NCBI GenBank assembly: GCA_030682795.1
Contig: JAUXNJ010000019.1
Location: 1-64,000, forward strand
Reading direction: 5' to 3'
From: Sphingobacteriaceae bacterium
Lineage (GTDB): Bacteria > Bacteroidota > Bacteroidia > UBA7662
Length of the DNA stretch: 64,000 nucleotides
Positions 15,493 through 23,444 of this stretch are shown one piece after another; position 1 is the first letter of the stretch, and every line of letters starts with the position of its first letter. The position numbers and the translations under genes are program-made. Under the pieces are notes generated by a model, which did not search any database, was not told where the DNA came from, and saw nothing but the letters and a program-made list of their open reading frames with translations.

Positions 15493-16699
15493 TGGCTTTG
15501 ATATAAGATGTGTAGGAAAGGATTATCCTTAAAACTTTTTCAGACACATTCGGCATGCTGTAGTCGGCAACAAGACGCAAGGAGACGAGTGATGGGTGAC
15601 GGGTGACAGGTGACAATTCACGGGGGGTAATGTCTTGGCGTTGCAAATGCTGTAGTCCCTGCATAATTCTTACCGGATCCAGACCAACCATCATTACCGA
15701 AGCTTCTTCCATGGCCTCAGGCCGCTCGTGTGCCTCTCGAATATTCAAAGCGCGGAAATTCAGAATAGACGACTCTTCACTAATGGTACCACTATCCGAA
15801 AGAACAGCATAAGCATTCAGTTGAAGGGCGTTGTAGTCGGAAAAGCCGAGGGGCTTTTGCCACTGGATTAGTGGGTGGAGATGGAACGCTGACGCTTCGA
15901 CTTTGCTCAGCGCAAGTGACGCGGATTGGGCGGATTGGCGCGGATTTAATTGTTCGAGGCGTTTGCGAGTGCGGGGGTGTGTACTAACTATCACGGGATA
16001 GCCGTACATTTCGGCGATCTGGTTCAGCGATTCGAGCAAGCCAAAGAAGGTTTTGTCGTTGCTGATATTCTCTTCACGGTGAGCTGATACCACAAAATAC
16101 TTGCCTTTTTCTAATTGCAAACGCTCCAGCACATCACTTTTTTCAATTTGGGGGAGATAATGGTGCAAAACCTCAAACATGGGAGAACCCGTTTTGATAA
16201 CCCGATCGGGCGACAATCCCTCGCGCAACAAATATTCGCGGGCGATGTCAGAATAGGTCATGTTAATGTCTGAGATGTGGTCTACAATCTTCCTATTAGT
16301 TTCCTCTGGCACGCGCTGGTCAAAACAGCGATTTCCTGCTTCCATATGGAAAATAGGAATTTTTCTCTTTTTAGCAGGAATAGCGCAAAGGCAAGAATTG
16401 GTATCACCTAGGACCAAAAATGCATCGGGCTGAACCTCTTCCAATATAGGATCAATGTTGATGAGAATTTGCCCTACAGTCGCAGTGGCTGTAGCTCCAG
16501 CAGCATTTAGAAAAAAATCAGGCTTCCGGATGCCCAAATCTTCGTAAAAGACCTCATTTAACTCGTAATCGTAGTTTTGGCCAGTATGGACTGTGATGTG
16601 CTCAATGGCTGGGGAGGCATCAAGAGCAGCCATTACGCGAGAAAGGCGAATGATTTCGGGTCGGGTACCGACCACTGTCATGACTTTTAGTTTTTGCAT
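15473..16699 (-). CDS. fnlC: FnlC/WbjD/CapG-type UDP-HexNAc 2-epimerase with two in-frame insertions
   Basis: Non-hydrolysing 2-epimerase of the WecB family, last step to UDP-L-FucNAc. Start taken at MQKLKVMTVVGTRPE; upstream in-frame codons are repeat-derived. Family motifs are present: GTRPEIIRL, HTGQNYDYELN, LGDTNSC, HMEAGNRCFDQRVPEE, VVSAHREENI, STHPRTRKRLEQL, LSDSGTISEESS, REAHERPEA and NVSEKVLRIILSYT. Two stretches have no counterpart in the family: about 21 residues after RLEQL (NPRQSAQSASLALSKVEA...), encoded by a family E/A repeat at 15881-15950, and about 15 residues (ELSPVTRHPSLVSLR) before LVADYSMPNVSEK, encoded around 15575-15619. Both keep the frame and fall in loops, so the enzyme may still work. 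Confidence 0.88.
   Translation of the reverse strand: MQKLKVMTVVGTRPEIIRLSRVMAALDASPAIEHITVHTGQNYDYELNEVFYEDLGIRKPDFFLNAAGATATATVGQILINIDPILEEVQPDAFLVLGDTNSCLCAIPAKKRKIPIFHMEAGNRCFDQRVPEETNRKIVDHISDINMTYSDIAREYLLREGLSPDRVIKTGSPMFEVLHHYLPQIEKSDVLERLQLEKGKYFVVSAHREENISNDKTFFGLLESLNQIAEMYGYPVIVSTHPRTRKRLEQLNPRQSAQSASLALSKVEASAFHLHPLIQWQKPLGFSDYNALQLNAYAVLSDSGTISEESSILNFRALNIREAHERPEAMEEASVMMVGLDPVRIMQGLQHLQRQDITPRELSPVTRHPSLVSLRLVADYSMPNVSEKVLRIILSYTSYIKANVWKIG
15575..15619. repeat. Short tandem GGGTGAC-type insertion inside fnlC
   Basis: Plus-strand sequence here carries about three 7-bp units (GGGTGAC GGGTGAC AGGTGAC) at 15594-15614. It encodes ELSPVTRHPSLVSLR, which separates ITPR from LVADYSMPNVSEK, positions I expect to be adjacent in WecB/CapG relatives. 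Length is a multiple of three, preserving the frame. Confidence 0.6.
15881..15950. repeat. Family E repeat (partial) inserted in the fnlC coding frame
   Basis: Starts ATGGAACGCTGA and continues GACGCGGATTGGGCGGATT and GCGCGGATTTAA, the left half of the family E hairpin found at 16721, 17934, 18421 and 18519. Nested within it is a family A-like piece (CTTCGACTTTGCTCAGCGCA). Read on the minus strand it adds about 21 residues to FnlC without a stop. Confidence 0.8.
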
Positions 16700-16720
16700 T
16701 TCGTTTTTGAGATGTTTTTG

Positions 16721-16816
16721 ATGGAACGCTGATAACACGGATTGAGCGGATTGACGCGGATTTTTTGCCGTTGTTATCAGCGATTATCCGCTAAATCAGC
16801 GTGTTCTGAGTTCTAT
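16721..16816. repeat. Family E hairpin between fnlB and fnlC
   Basis: Imperfect palindrome: ATGGAACGCTGATAACACGG ... GACGCGGATT on one side and AATCAGCGTGTTCTGAGTTCTATA on the other. It fills the gap between the two genes; its right terminus (TTCTA on plus, TAGAA on minus) coincides with the TAG stop codon of the fnlB/capF gene. Confidence 0.8.
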
Positions 16817-17931
16817 ACTGTTTCGAAGTAAGTATCCGGGTCGGAGGGATCGAAGGGTTCGTTGATCCAGAAGTTGGTATAAAGCGTTTCCTCGCCGATG
16901 TTTTTGATGTTATGTGTGTACCAAATGGGCATATCTACATAAGCAGGTTCATTCCCATCGAGGTAGAAGTTGTATACTTCTGAGGTGCCAATACGGCGAA
17001 GTTGGATAAGTGCCTTACCCTTAATGACCGCAAATCGTTCGATTTTACGCGTATGGAAATGGTTGCCACGCGTAATACCTGGAACCGTTGTCGAAAACGA
17101 GGTTTGTCCTGGAATGCCGTGACGAGCGATTTCTACAAAAGCCCCTCTGTTATCGGTATGCTGCACAAATTTCCTAGGGAAATAGGCTGGAATATCCATA
17201 TAGCAGCGATAAGTATTGAAAAGCTTGTGTTCAAAGTCATTGCGTAAGGCTGGGAATTCGCCTCTGTCTTGATACACTTCCTTGTAGTGCTGCAGCAAAA
17301 TCAATATTTCCGACACCTTTGCCTCAGCCGTGTGTCCAAGTACCTTTTCGTGGGTGTTGTCGCCCGTGCGGATGGCTTGCAAAATGGCATCTACTACTTC
17401 ACCCACATAAATGAGTTTCAGTTGACCATCTATCTCAATTTTTGGTGTTTCGTTCCGTGCTATTTGGTGGCAAAAAGTAGCAACAACCGAATTGTAAAAG
17501 GGGTGCCCAAAGGGCCCGTACACATTGGGAATGATGAGTCCAGTGAATGTACCACCTGACCTGTTCGCCCAATCCACAAAAGCCAGACGTCCTTCTTTTT
17601 TTGATTTACCGTAGAGGTTATCACGCTCTTCCTGGGTGGAAGAAGAAATGAGGACATGGGCTTTGCTTTCCGTGCGCTCGAGAGATGCTATCAATTGCTG
17701 CACCAAACCAGTATTCGTTGCATAAATCACTTCAGGATCGTTATGGCGGTTAAGGGCAGCAAGATGGACGATAACGTCGCATTGCGTAACGAAAGCATCA
17801 AGAGCTTGATCATTATCAAAATACGACCTGTCGAACTCAACTAACTCGAACTCTTCTTTGAGAAGATTTATTGTTTGATAGAGGTGATAACCTACAAAGC
17901 CATGTTGGCCTGTGATGCCTATTTTTTTCAT
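16813..17931 (-). CDS. fnlB: FnlB/WbjC/CapF: bifunctional UDP-sugar reductase with C-terminal cupin
   Basis: Second enzyme of UDP-L-FucNAc synthesis (CapF/WbjC type): a C-terminal cupin epimerises at C3 and the N-terminal SDR reduces C4. 372 residues from MKKIGITGQHGFVG; the 22 codons upstream in the same frame (ADTHRSNPRKSVQS...) are translated repeat and are excluded. N-domain: GITGQHGFVGYHL nucleotide-binding, ALNRH, SSTQEERDNLYGKSKKEGR with YxxxK. C-domain (about 240-372): DNRGAFVEIAR, GITRGNHFHTRKIERFAVI (metal-binding His residues) and YTHNIKNIGEE. Length agrees with CapF. Family E hairpins lie immediately before and after the gene. Confidence 0.92.
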   Translation of the reverse strand: MKKIGITGQHGFVGYHLYQTINLLKEEFELVEFDRSYFDNDQALDAFVTQCDVIVHLAALNRHNDPEVIYATNTGLVQQLIASLERTESKAHVLISSSTQEERDNLYGKSKKEGRLAFVDWANRSGGTFTGLIIPNVYGPFGHPFYNSVVATFCHQIARNETPKIEIDGQLKLIYVGEVVDAILQAIRTGDNTHEKVLGHTAEAKVSEILILLQHYKEVYQDRGEFPALRNDFEHKLFNTYRCYMDIPAYFPRKFVQHTDNRGAFVEIARHGIPGQTSFSTTVPGITRGNHFHTRKIERFAVIKGKALIQLRRIGTSEVYNFYLDGNEPAYVDMPIWYTHNIKNIGEETLYTNFWINEPFDPSDPDTYFETV

Positions 17932-17933
17932 AA

Positions 17934-18018
17934 GATCGAACGCGGAGCACGCGGATTGAACGGATTTGCGCGGATTTGATCTGTGAGTATCAGCCAAATC
18001 CGTGTCATCCGTGTTCTA
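17934..18018. repeat. Family E hairpin between the GxxExxY gene and fnlB
   Basis: GATCGAACGCGGAGCACGCG ... GCGCGGATTTGAT on the left arm and AAATCCGTGTCATCCGTGTT on the right arm. It begins 3 bases from the fnlB start codon and its right end supplies the TAG stop of the GxxExxY gene (18018-18016). Confidence 0.8.
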
Positions 18019-18408
18019 TTTCAAACTTTCTTTATTTGTAAAAACTTTTCTTGAAAACTGCGGCTTTTTGCCGAAGTTAAGCAGCAATCCCACTTCTATA
18101 TTGGTTGCTTTTAGGTAGTTGATGATCTGGTATTCATGTTCCTCACAATGAGCTTCAGCTGCCTTCAATTCAATAATCACTTGATCTTCAACGATGATGT
18201 CGGCATAATAATCACCAACCAGCTGCTCTTGATAGAAGACCTTAATAGGCACTTGCCTTTGAGCCTTCAGTCCCATGCTTTTTAACTCAATCAAAAGCGC
18301 ATTTTCATAAACCTTCTCTAGGAAACCATAGCCGAGTGTATTATAGACACTGAAATATGCCTTCAATATCAAATCGGTTGTTTCTGAATGCAGAAGTGTT
18401 TGTTTCAT
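18016..18408 (-). CDS. GxxExxY protein (PD-(D/E)XK_3 nuclease-like)
   Basis: 130-residue protein of the GxxExxY family, named after GFLEKVYE at about 28-35 here. The core YYADIIVEDQVIIELKAAE (about 72-90) has the D...(E)xK arrangement of the PD-(D/E)XK nuclease superfamily to which this family has been assigned. Biological function is unknown. It interrupts an otherwise tightly overlapping sugar operon and is hugged on both sides by family E hairpins (17934-18018; 18421-18516 and 18519-18614), one of which provides its stop codon. A second family member at 39745 is also enclosed by matched repeats, of a different family. Confidence 0.9.
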   Translation of the reverse strand: MKQTLLHSETTDLILKAYFSVYNTLGYGFLEKVYENALLIELKSMGLKAQRQVPIKVFYQEQLVGDYYADIIVEDQVIIELKAAEAHCEEHEYQIINYLKATNIEVGLLLNFGKKPQFSRKVFTNKESLK

Positions 18409-18420
18409 ATGCTACAGGTT

Positions 18421-18516
18421 TATGGAACGCTGAACACGCGGATTAAGCTGATTAACGCGGATTTAATCAGTGAAAATCCGCCCAATCCGCCCAATCCGCG
18501 TCATCCGTGTTCTATT
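18421..18516. repeat. Family E hairpin upstream of the GxxExxY gene (first of tandem pair)
   Basis: Full-length unit: TATGGAACGCTGAACACGCG, GATTAACGCGGATTTAATC, then CAGTGAAAATCCGCCCAATC and CGTCATCCGTGTTCTAT. Its left end lies 13 bases from the ATG of the GxxExxY gene. A second unit follows at once. Confidence 0.85.
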
Positions 18517-18518
18517 GA

Positions 18519-18614
18519 TTGGAACGCTAAACACGCCGATTGACCTGATGTGCGCGGATTATAGAAAATTCTAATCAGTGAAAATCCGCCCGATCCGCGT
18601 CATCCGTGTTCTAT
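18519..18614. repeat. Family E hairpin, second of tandem pair, overlapping a gene end
   Basis: TTGGAACGCTAAACACGCCG ... AATCAGTGAAAATCCGCCCG and ATCCGCGTCATCCGTGTTCT. Its right 15 bases overlap the end of the neighbouring cupin gene and supply its last four codons (IEHG) and TGA stop. Confidence 0.85.
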
Positions 18615-19031
18615 CCACGGAATCTCCTCTAGCGAAAAGCGAATATCGTCAGCTTTGGATGCTTCCAGGTCGAAATCTGAAAAGACCCACAGCCTAGCAT
18701 TTCCTTCTACTGCCTTAAAACCATTGAGATACCCACCGGGAATCGCCAAAACTGCCGGCTGACTTGCATTCAGCAACCACGTTGTGCGACCTGGTACATC
18801 TGGCTTATCATTATCCACTAGCGGAATGATTTGTACTTCAAAGCTACCAGCTGCTGGAAAAAACCACTTTCGTTCTTTATAATGCCCCTGCCAAGCACGG
18901 ATGATCTTCGTATCAACTGGCTCAATGGCATACATCCTTACAATCTCTTTCAGATTAAAATCCGAAAAGGCATGCAATACGCCTCGTTGGTCATGGTGAC
19001 TGACTGCTGAAAGTAGTTCTGGTAACACCAT
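18600..19031 (-). CDS. RmlC-like cupin sugar epimerase of the L-FucNAc operon
   Basis: 143 residues, single cupin domain resembling dTDP-4-keto-6-deoxyglucose 3,5-epimerase (IRAWQGHYKERKWFFPAAGSF, then LAIPGGYLNGFKAVE). Genes of this kind often sit between fnlA and fnlB in Bacteroidota clusters; its exact reaction is not known. I place the start at the ATG that overlaps the fnlA stop (TGATG); a GTG one codon upstream is the alternative. The C-terminal IEHG and the TGA come from a family E repeat, so the native end of the protein has probably been altered. Confidence 0.78.
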   Translation of the reverse strand: MVLPELLSAVSHHDQRGVLHAFSDFNLKEIVRMYAIEPVDTKIIRAWQGHYKERKWFFPAAGSFEVQIIPLVDNDKPDVPGRTTWLLNASQPAVLAIPGGYLNGFKAVEGNARLWVFSDFDLEASKADDIRFSLEEIPWIEHG

Positions 19032-20059
19032 CACACCAAAAAGGCATCAACCGCCTCTCCCAATACCTCTTTACGAATAAAGGGTAGGCCTCTCAATAAT
19101 TTTTCCATTGCAACCGCATCCAGCTGTTGGGTATTGTGCGAATGGTAATCTTGTACGTCGCTCAAGGCCGCCGTACCTTCTGAAAAATATTGTGCGTAAT
19201 TCAAGTCGCGGTTGTCGGCTGGTATCCGGTAAAAATCGCCCATGTCCTCAGCTTTCATCATCTCTTCGCGTGTACACAAGGTTTCATACAACTTTTCACC
19301 ATGTCGTGTACCTATAATGCGGACTTCGGTGCGCTTGTTACAAATGCGTTGCAGTGCCTCTGCCAAATCGCCAATGGTTCCTGCGGGTGCTTTGTTCACG
19401 AATAAATCGCCTGGTCTACCATTTTCAAAGGCAAACAATACCAACTCTACTGCTTCGTCGAGCGACATGAGGAACCGCGTCATATTGGGGTCGGTAATTG
19501 TAATAGGTAAGCCCTGATTGATTTGATTTACAAACAAAGGAATCACCGATCCTCGCGATGCCATTACGTTACCATAACGTGTTAAACAAACCGTTGTTTC
19601 TGTTAAGTCACGCGCAGCAGCAATAGCCACTTTCTCCATGAGGGCTTTAGAAATACCCATAGCATTGATGGGATAGGCCGCCTTATCGGTACTCAAACAA
19701 ATCACCTTTTTTACCCCATGTGCAGCAGCTGAATCAATGACATTTTGGGTACCTAACACATTGGTTTTGGTAGCTTCAAGCGGAAAGAACTCACAGGAGG
19801 GTACTTGTTTCAAGGCAGCAGCATGGAAAACATAATCAACACCCTTCATGGCACGATCTACACTTGTTTTATCACGAACATCCCCTATATAAAATTTTAA
19901 TTTAGGACTATTGATCTGATTTCTCATATCATCCTGCTTTTTTTCATCTCTAGAAAAAATTCGGATCTCTGAAAAATATTTTGTGGGCAGGAATTTTTTC
20001 ACAACTGCGTTTCCGAATGAGCCTGTACCACCGGTAACGAGTAACACTTTATTTATCAT
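19031..20059 (-). CDS. fnlA: FnlA/WbjB/CapE UDP-GlcNAc 4,6-dehydratase/5-epimerase
   Basis: First enzyme of UDP-L-FucNAc formation: dehydrates UDP-GlcNAc and inverts C5 (and C3). 342 residues, soluble SDR: LVTGGTGSFGNAVVKKF at 7-23 for NAD(P); FSRDEKKQDDMR; HAAALKQVPSCEFFP; LSTDKAAYPINAMGISKALM, in which the Lys of the YxxxK pair is kept and Met takes the place of Tyr as in CapE; and TRYGNVMASRGSVIP. Length matches CapE/FnlA. It is the first gene of the operon that runs down to the exosortase, and its stop overlaps the cupin gene. Confidence 0.93.
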   Translation of the reverse strand: MINKVLLVTGGTGSFGNAVVKKFLPTKYFSEIRIFSRDEKKQDDMRNQINSPKLKFYIGDVRDKTSVDRAMKGVDYVFHAAALKQVPSCEFFPLEATKTNVLGTQNVIDSAAAHGVKKVICLSTDKAAYPINAMGISKALMEKVAIAAARDLTETTVCLTRYGNVMASRGSVIPLFVNQINQGLPITITDPNMTRFLMSLDEAVELVLFAFENGRPGDLFVNKAPAGTIGDLAEALQRICNKRTEVRIIGTRHGEKLYETLCTREEMMKAEDMGDFYRIPADNRDLNYAQYFSEGTAALSDVQDYHSHNTQQLDAVAMEKLLRGLPFIRKEVLGEAVDAFLV

Positions 20060-20064
20060 AATAA

Positions 20065-20072
20065 CAAAATTA
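20065..20072 (-). promoter_or_regulatory. Possible -7 box for the fnlA operon
   Basis: TAATTTTG on the minus strand matches TAnnTTTG 6-13 bases ahead of the fnlA ATG, which would give an almost leaderless transcript. No -33 element at proper distance was found. The rest of the gap to 20327 is AT-rich with no gene or repeat seen. Confidence 0.35.
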
Positions 20073-20327
20073 TTCGAGGAGATTATTGTAACGAGATTTC
20101 TTCAAATGCAATAGGCCAAGGGTACAATTGATTGTGGATAAAGTATTTATCGTAGTTTTATACGCGCAGCATAATTACAAAGAGCGCGATACTATGAAAC
20201 AAATATGCATTTAATACTCAAAGAGTAAATTTAAATTGGTATACATAACTTTACATCTGTAGTGCCAAAATCATTTGTACAAATTCTAATAAGCGACATT
20301 TCCCTTTAAATGCAACTTTTTACAGAA

Positions 20328-22130
20328 TTACCCCTTAACATTAAATTCCTTTTCCCATAGCGCAATGTTGCACATTCGCCACATCAAGTTTACATCTTTC
20401 GGCTTGCTAATATTATTTTCAAAAATTGAATTTAGTAATGGTGAAACCATTACATCATTCCATAAAATAGTATTATGTAACCATTCTTTAGTTGGTGCCG
20501 TAAATCCAATTTTTTTTCTTCTAAAAACAATTTCGGCTGGAAGCATACCTTCCATAGCCTTCCTCAGGATATACTTAGACCATAAATTATTCAATTTATA
20601 TTTGTTGTTGATTGATAAACTAGTTTCCACTACAGAATAATCCATGAAGGGCAACCTCGTTTCAATAGAGCAAGCCATAGAATTTTTATCTTCCCACTTT
20701 AATAACTGCGGTATTTGGGTTTGTGTAATTTCCATATTTTGCAATTCATTTAAATTACCATAAGCCTTAGACAATGCACTTACAGTAATAAAATCTATAC
20801 TCTCCAGATAATCCTTATTAATTCTACCTAATCGACTCAAAACTCGCAACTTTCTTATATTGACATTTGTGAAGTAAAAATAATTTAAAAGTATGCTTTT
20901 CAATGAAATTCCGTAATTCCTTGTAATATTCCTTAATACAAAAAACCTCCTCCAAAAAGATAGGGACTTCAAAAATGCGCCAATATATCTCGGATAACCC
21001 AAAAGAATCTCGTCCGCCCCTTGTCCATCTAATAACACTGTAACACCATTCTGTTTAGCCTTTTTCATTACTGCATATTGCAGATAGACAGAGGGAGTCC
21101 CAAAAGGCTCCTCTTGTATTCTAACGAGATTCTTAACATCGTTCAGAAAATCTAATGTTGTTGGTGAGGTAACATGCCATTCCAAATTTAATTTATCAAC
21201 AACAAGTCTTGCAAACTCCTTTTCATTGACCGCAGGGTCTAAGGACTCGGCCGTTATTGCATTGAACTTTTCGCCAGATTCCATATTGTGAAGGCGTGAT
21301 GCCACAGCAGAAATAAAAGAACTATCTAAGCCTCCACTCAAACAGGCTCCGATTTTTACATCAGAGCGTAAGCGCCATGTAACTGAACGCTCAAATTCCG
21401 ATAAAAAAAGTTTCAATGTTTGCTGTTCGCTTAGCTGATTAAGCTTTTCATTTCTTGCAATAGTATAGTACTTATGAATGTTGAATGTTTTTGTTTGTAA
21501 ATCAAAAATTAATTTATGACCACCTGCTAAAGTATTGACGCCTTCAAAAAAAGTATCATTGGTATGGTCTGACATATTTAATACTAGATACTCCATCAAA
21601 ATGCGCTTATTAACCTTGACAGTCAAATGTTGAGTCAAAATTGGTTTAATCTCAGAAGAAAAAATAAATTTTCCATTCACAATTGAATAGTAAAATGGCT
21701 TCACTCCAAATCTATCCCTACAACAAAACAGCCTCTGTTTCATTTTGTCATAAATAACAAAAGACCACATGCCATTAAAAAGGTTAACGCAGTCCTCACC
21801 ATAATTATCATAGGCTGCGAGTATTACCTCGGTATCTGTCTGAGATTTGAAAACATATCCCTTGTCTTCAAGCTCTTTGCGTATCTCAAGATAATTATAA
21901 ATTTCACCATTATAAGTGATAACATATCGATCTCCATACAGCATGGGCTGTTTCCCATCATCACTCAAATCAATTATCGCCAAGCGTCGATGACCTAATC
22001 CTATAGCACCATCGCAATATACACCTTCTCCATCCGGTCCTCTATGGTGCATTAAATCGGTTAAAATTCGTATTTCACTTTCATTTACGATTTCATTATC
22101 ATATTTCAATATACCTGCAATTCCGCACAT
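20328..22130 (-). CDS. Asparagine synthetase (glutamine-hydrolysing), AsnB-like
   Basis: 600-residue class II amidotransferase. The N-terminal Ntn domain starts MCGIAGIL with the catalytic Cys2 exposed after Met removal, and shows HHRGPDGEG, GHRRLAIIDLS and YNGEIYNY. The synthetase domain has the ATP pyrophosphatase loop SGGLDSS at 265-271. In polysaccharide loci such enzymes often amidate a uronic-acid residue of the repeat unit instead of making free asparagine; a ManNAc3NAcA pathway is present here, so amidation of that sugar is a reasonable inference. The gene is AT-rich and begins the AT-rich block that extends to about 30.7 kb. Confidence 0.88.
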   Translation of the reverse strand: MCGIAGILKYDNEIVNESEIRILTDLMHHRGPDGEGVYCDGAIGLGHRRLAIIDLSDDGKQPMLYGDRYVITYNGEIYNYLEIRKELEDKGYVFKSQTDTEVILAAYDNYGEDCVNLFNGMWSFVIYDKMKQRLFCCRDRFGVKPFYYSIVNGKFIFSSEIKPILTQHLTVKVNKRILMEYLVLNMSDHTNDTFFEGVNTLAGGHKLIFDLQTKTFNIHKYYTIARNEKLNQLSEQQTLKLFLSEFERSVTWRLRSDVKIGACLSGGLDSSFISAVASRLHNMESGEKFNAITAESLDPAVNEKEFARLVVDKLNLEWHVTSPTTLDFLNDVKNLVRIQEEPFGTPSVYLQYAVMKKAKQNGVTVLLDGQGADEILLGYPRYIGAFLKSLSFWRRFFVLRNITRNYGISLKSILLNYFYFTNVNIRKLRVLSRLGRINKDYLESIDFITVSALSKAYGNLNELQNMEITQTQIPQLLKWEDKNSMACSIETRLPFMDYSVVETSLSINNKYKLNNLWSKYILRKAMEGMLPAEIVFRRKKIGFTAPTKEWLHNTILWNDVMVSPLLNSIFENNISKPKDVNLMWRMCNIALWEKEFNVKG

Positions 22131-22193
22131 ATTATAAGTTTTAATTTATATTTCAAATAGATTTTATGAGGCGCCAATGGTAATCGATTTAAT

Positions 22194-23432
22194 TTATTTG
22201 ACCCTAATTCCCCCATTTTTCATTATATTTAGAAGTTTCGAAGCAACCCTTTCGACTTCATAAAGTTCTATGGTATTATTTCTAGCTTTAAAGCACATTT
22301 CTTCGTATTCGTTAACTGACAAATTCAGCATTTTCTTCAATGCATCGCGTAAAGAGACTGCATTTTTAGACTTCGCCAAAAAACCCGTAGAACCATCGAC
22401 CACCAAATCTTTAGCTACACCCACTTCAAAAGCCACAACTGGTTTACCGCAGATTAGGGCTTGATTAACCATCATTGGACCTGCATCCTCAATTGAAGCT
22501 GACACGAAACAGTAACACTCTTGATATGAACTAATTAATTCGGTTTCTCCAATGAATCCTAAATATTTTTTATGAAAGGCCAAATCACTGAAAAAATCAT
22601 CAGCCCTGTTCCCAATTATAACTAATTCAACCGTCTCACATAAATCACAATCTTTTTGCAATAATAACAGCGCTTCTTTTAATATTGCCATACCTTTTCG
22701 TCTTTCCAAAGGTGTTGACGCTCCTATCAATAAACTCTTCTTCGATTCATAAGAATCACGGGTATTTGATGGCCTATATTTCCTTCCATCAATTCCAAGA
22801 GGAAGATAATTACAACCATGATCCTTGAAAATCATACTTTCAGTAAAATCCCTCATTAAATCTGTGGTACCAAGCAGGAGTCCCACATCAATTCTACTTA
22901 GATATTTACTCCTATATGTTAAATTGGATACAGCAATAAATTTAAACGGTTTTTTTAACCCAGGACAGTTTGTACAATTCGTCTTAAAGCCATTACAGTC
23001 CCATTTATAATGACAACCTCCAGCTAGAGGCCCCATGTCCATAGGATATATAAAAATACGTGCCCCTGTCTTTACAGATAGCTTATGGATAGTCTTGGCA
23101 TTGATTATTCCTGATGTCCAGTACAATACTATCATATCAATCTTGCCATATTTTCGAAAGAGCATTTCAGATGAAATAAGAGTTACTTTTTCGAAGATAT
23201 TATAAAAATAATAATCATTATTTGTAATTAATTTTCGTAAAGTTTTCTCAACTATCAATTTTAGTTTAACAGCAAAAAATAATACCCAATTACGCCAACC
23301 CCCTTGTTTTAAAACATCAGGAGTAAAAACATAATTATTGCACCCTTGCATCTCAAGTGCCTTAACTAAAGGATAAATAACCTGATTTATAATTGACCCA
23401 GAACTTAAGTTGTTTATATGCAAAATCTTCAT
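22194..23432 (-). CDS. GT4 glycosyltransferase with Cys-rich segment
   Basis: 412-residue GT-B enzyme. N-terminus MKILHINNLSSGSI; middle segment MDMGPLAGGCHYKWDCNGF followed by more Cys (KTNCTNCPG) is a cysteine-rich signature also seen in the glycosyltransferase at 51435 and in WcaC-like enzymes. C-terminal donor domain: GASTPLERRKGMAIL, then SASIEDAGPMMVNQALICG with the Glu region of GT4 and KPVVAFEVGVAKDL. Adds one sugar of the repeat unit; linkage unknown. First gene of a four-gene minus-strand run in transcription terms is Wzx; this is the last. Confidence 0.8.
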   Translation of the reverse strand: MKILHINNLSSGSIINQVIYPLVKALEMQGCNNYVFTPDVLKQGGWRNWVLFFAVKLKLIVEKTLRKLITNNDYYFYNIFEKVTLISSEMLFRKYGKIDMIVLYWTSGIINAKTIHKLSVKTGARIFIYPMDMGPLAGGCHYKWDCNGFKTNCTNCPGLKKPFKFIAVSNLTYRSKYLSRIDVGLLLGTTDLMRDFTESMIFKDHGCNYLPLGIDGRKYRPSNTRDSYESKKSLLIGASTPLERRKGMAILKEALLLLQKDCDLCETVELVIIGNRADDFFSDLAFHKKYLGFIGETELISSYQECYCFVSASIEDAGPMMVNQALICGKPVVAFEVGVAKDLVVDGSTGFLAKSKNAVSLRDALKKMLNLSVNEYEEMCFKARNNTIELYEVERVASKLLNIMKNGGIRVK

Positions 23433-23444
23433 AATCCAAAATTC

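Noticed and set aside
17932-17997. Longer start for fnlB/capF
   Set aside because: The 22 extra residues are the translation of a family E hairpin; family members start at MKKIGITG-like sequence.
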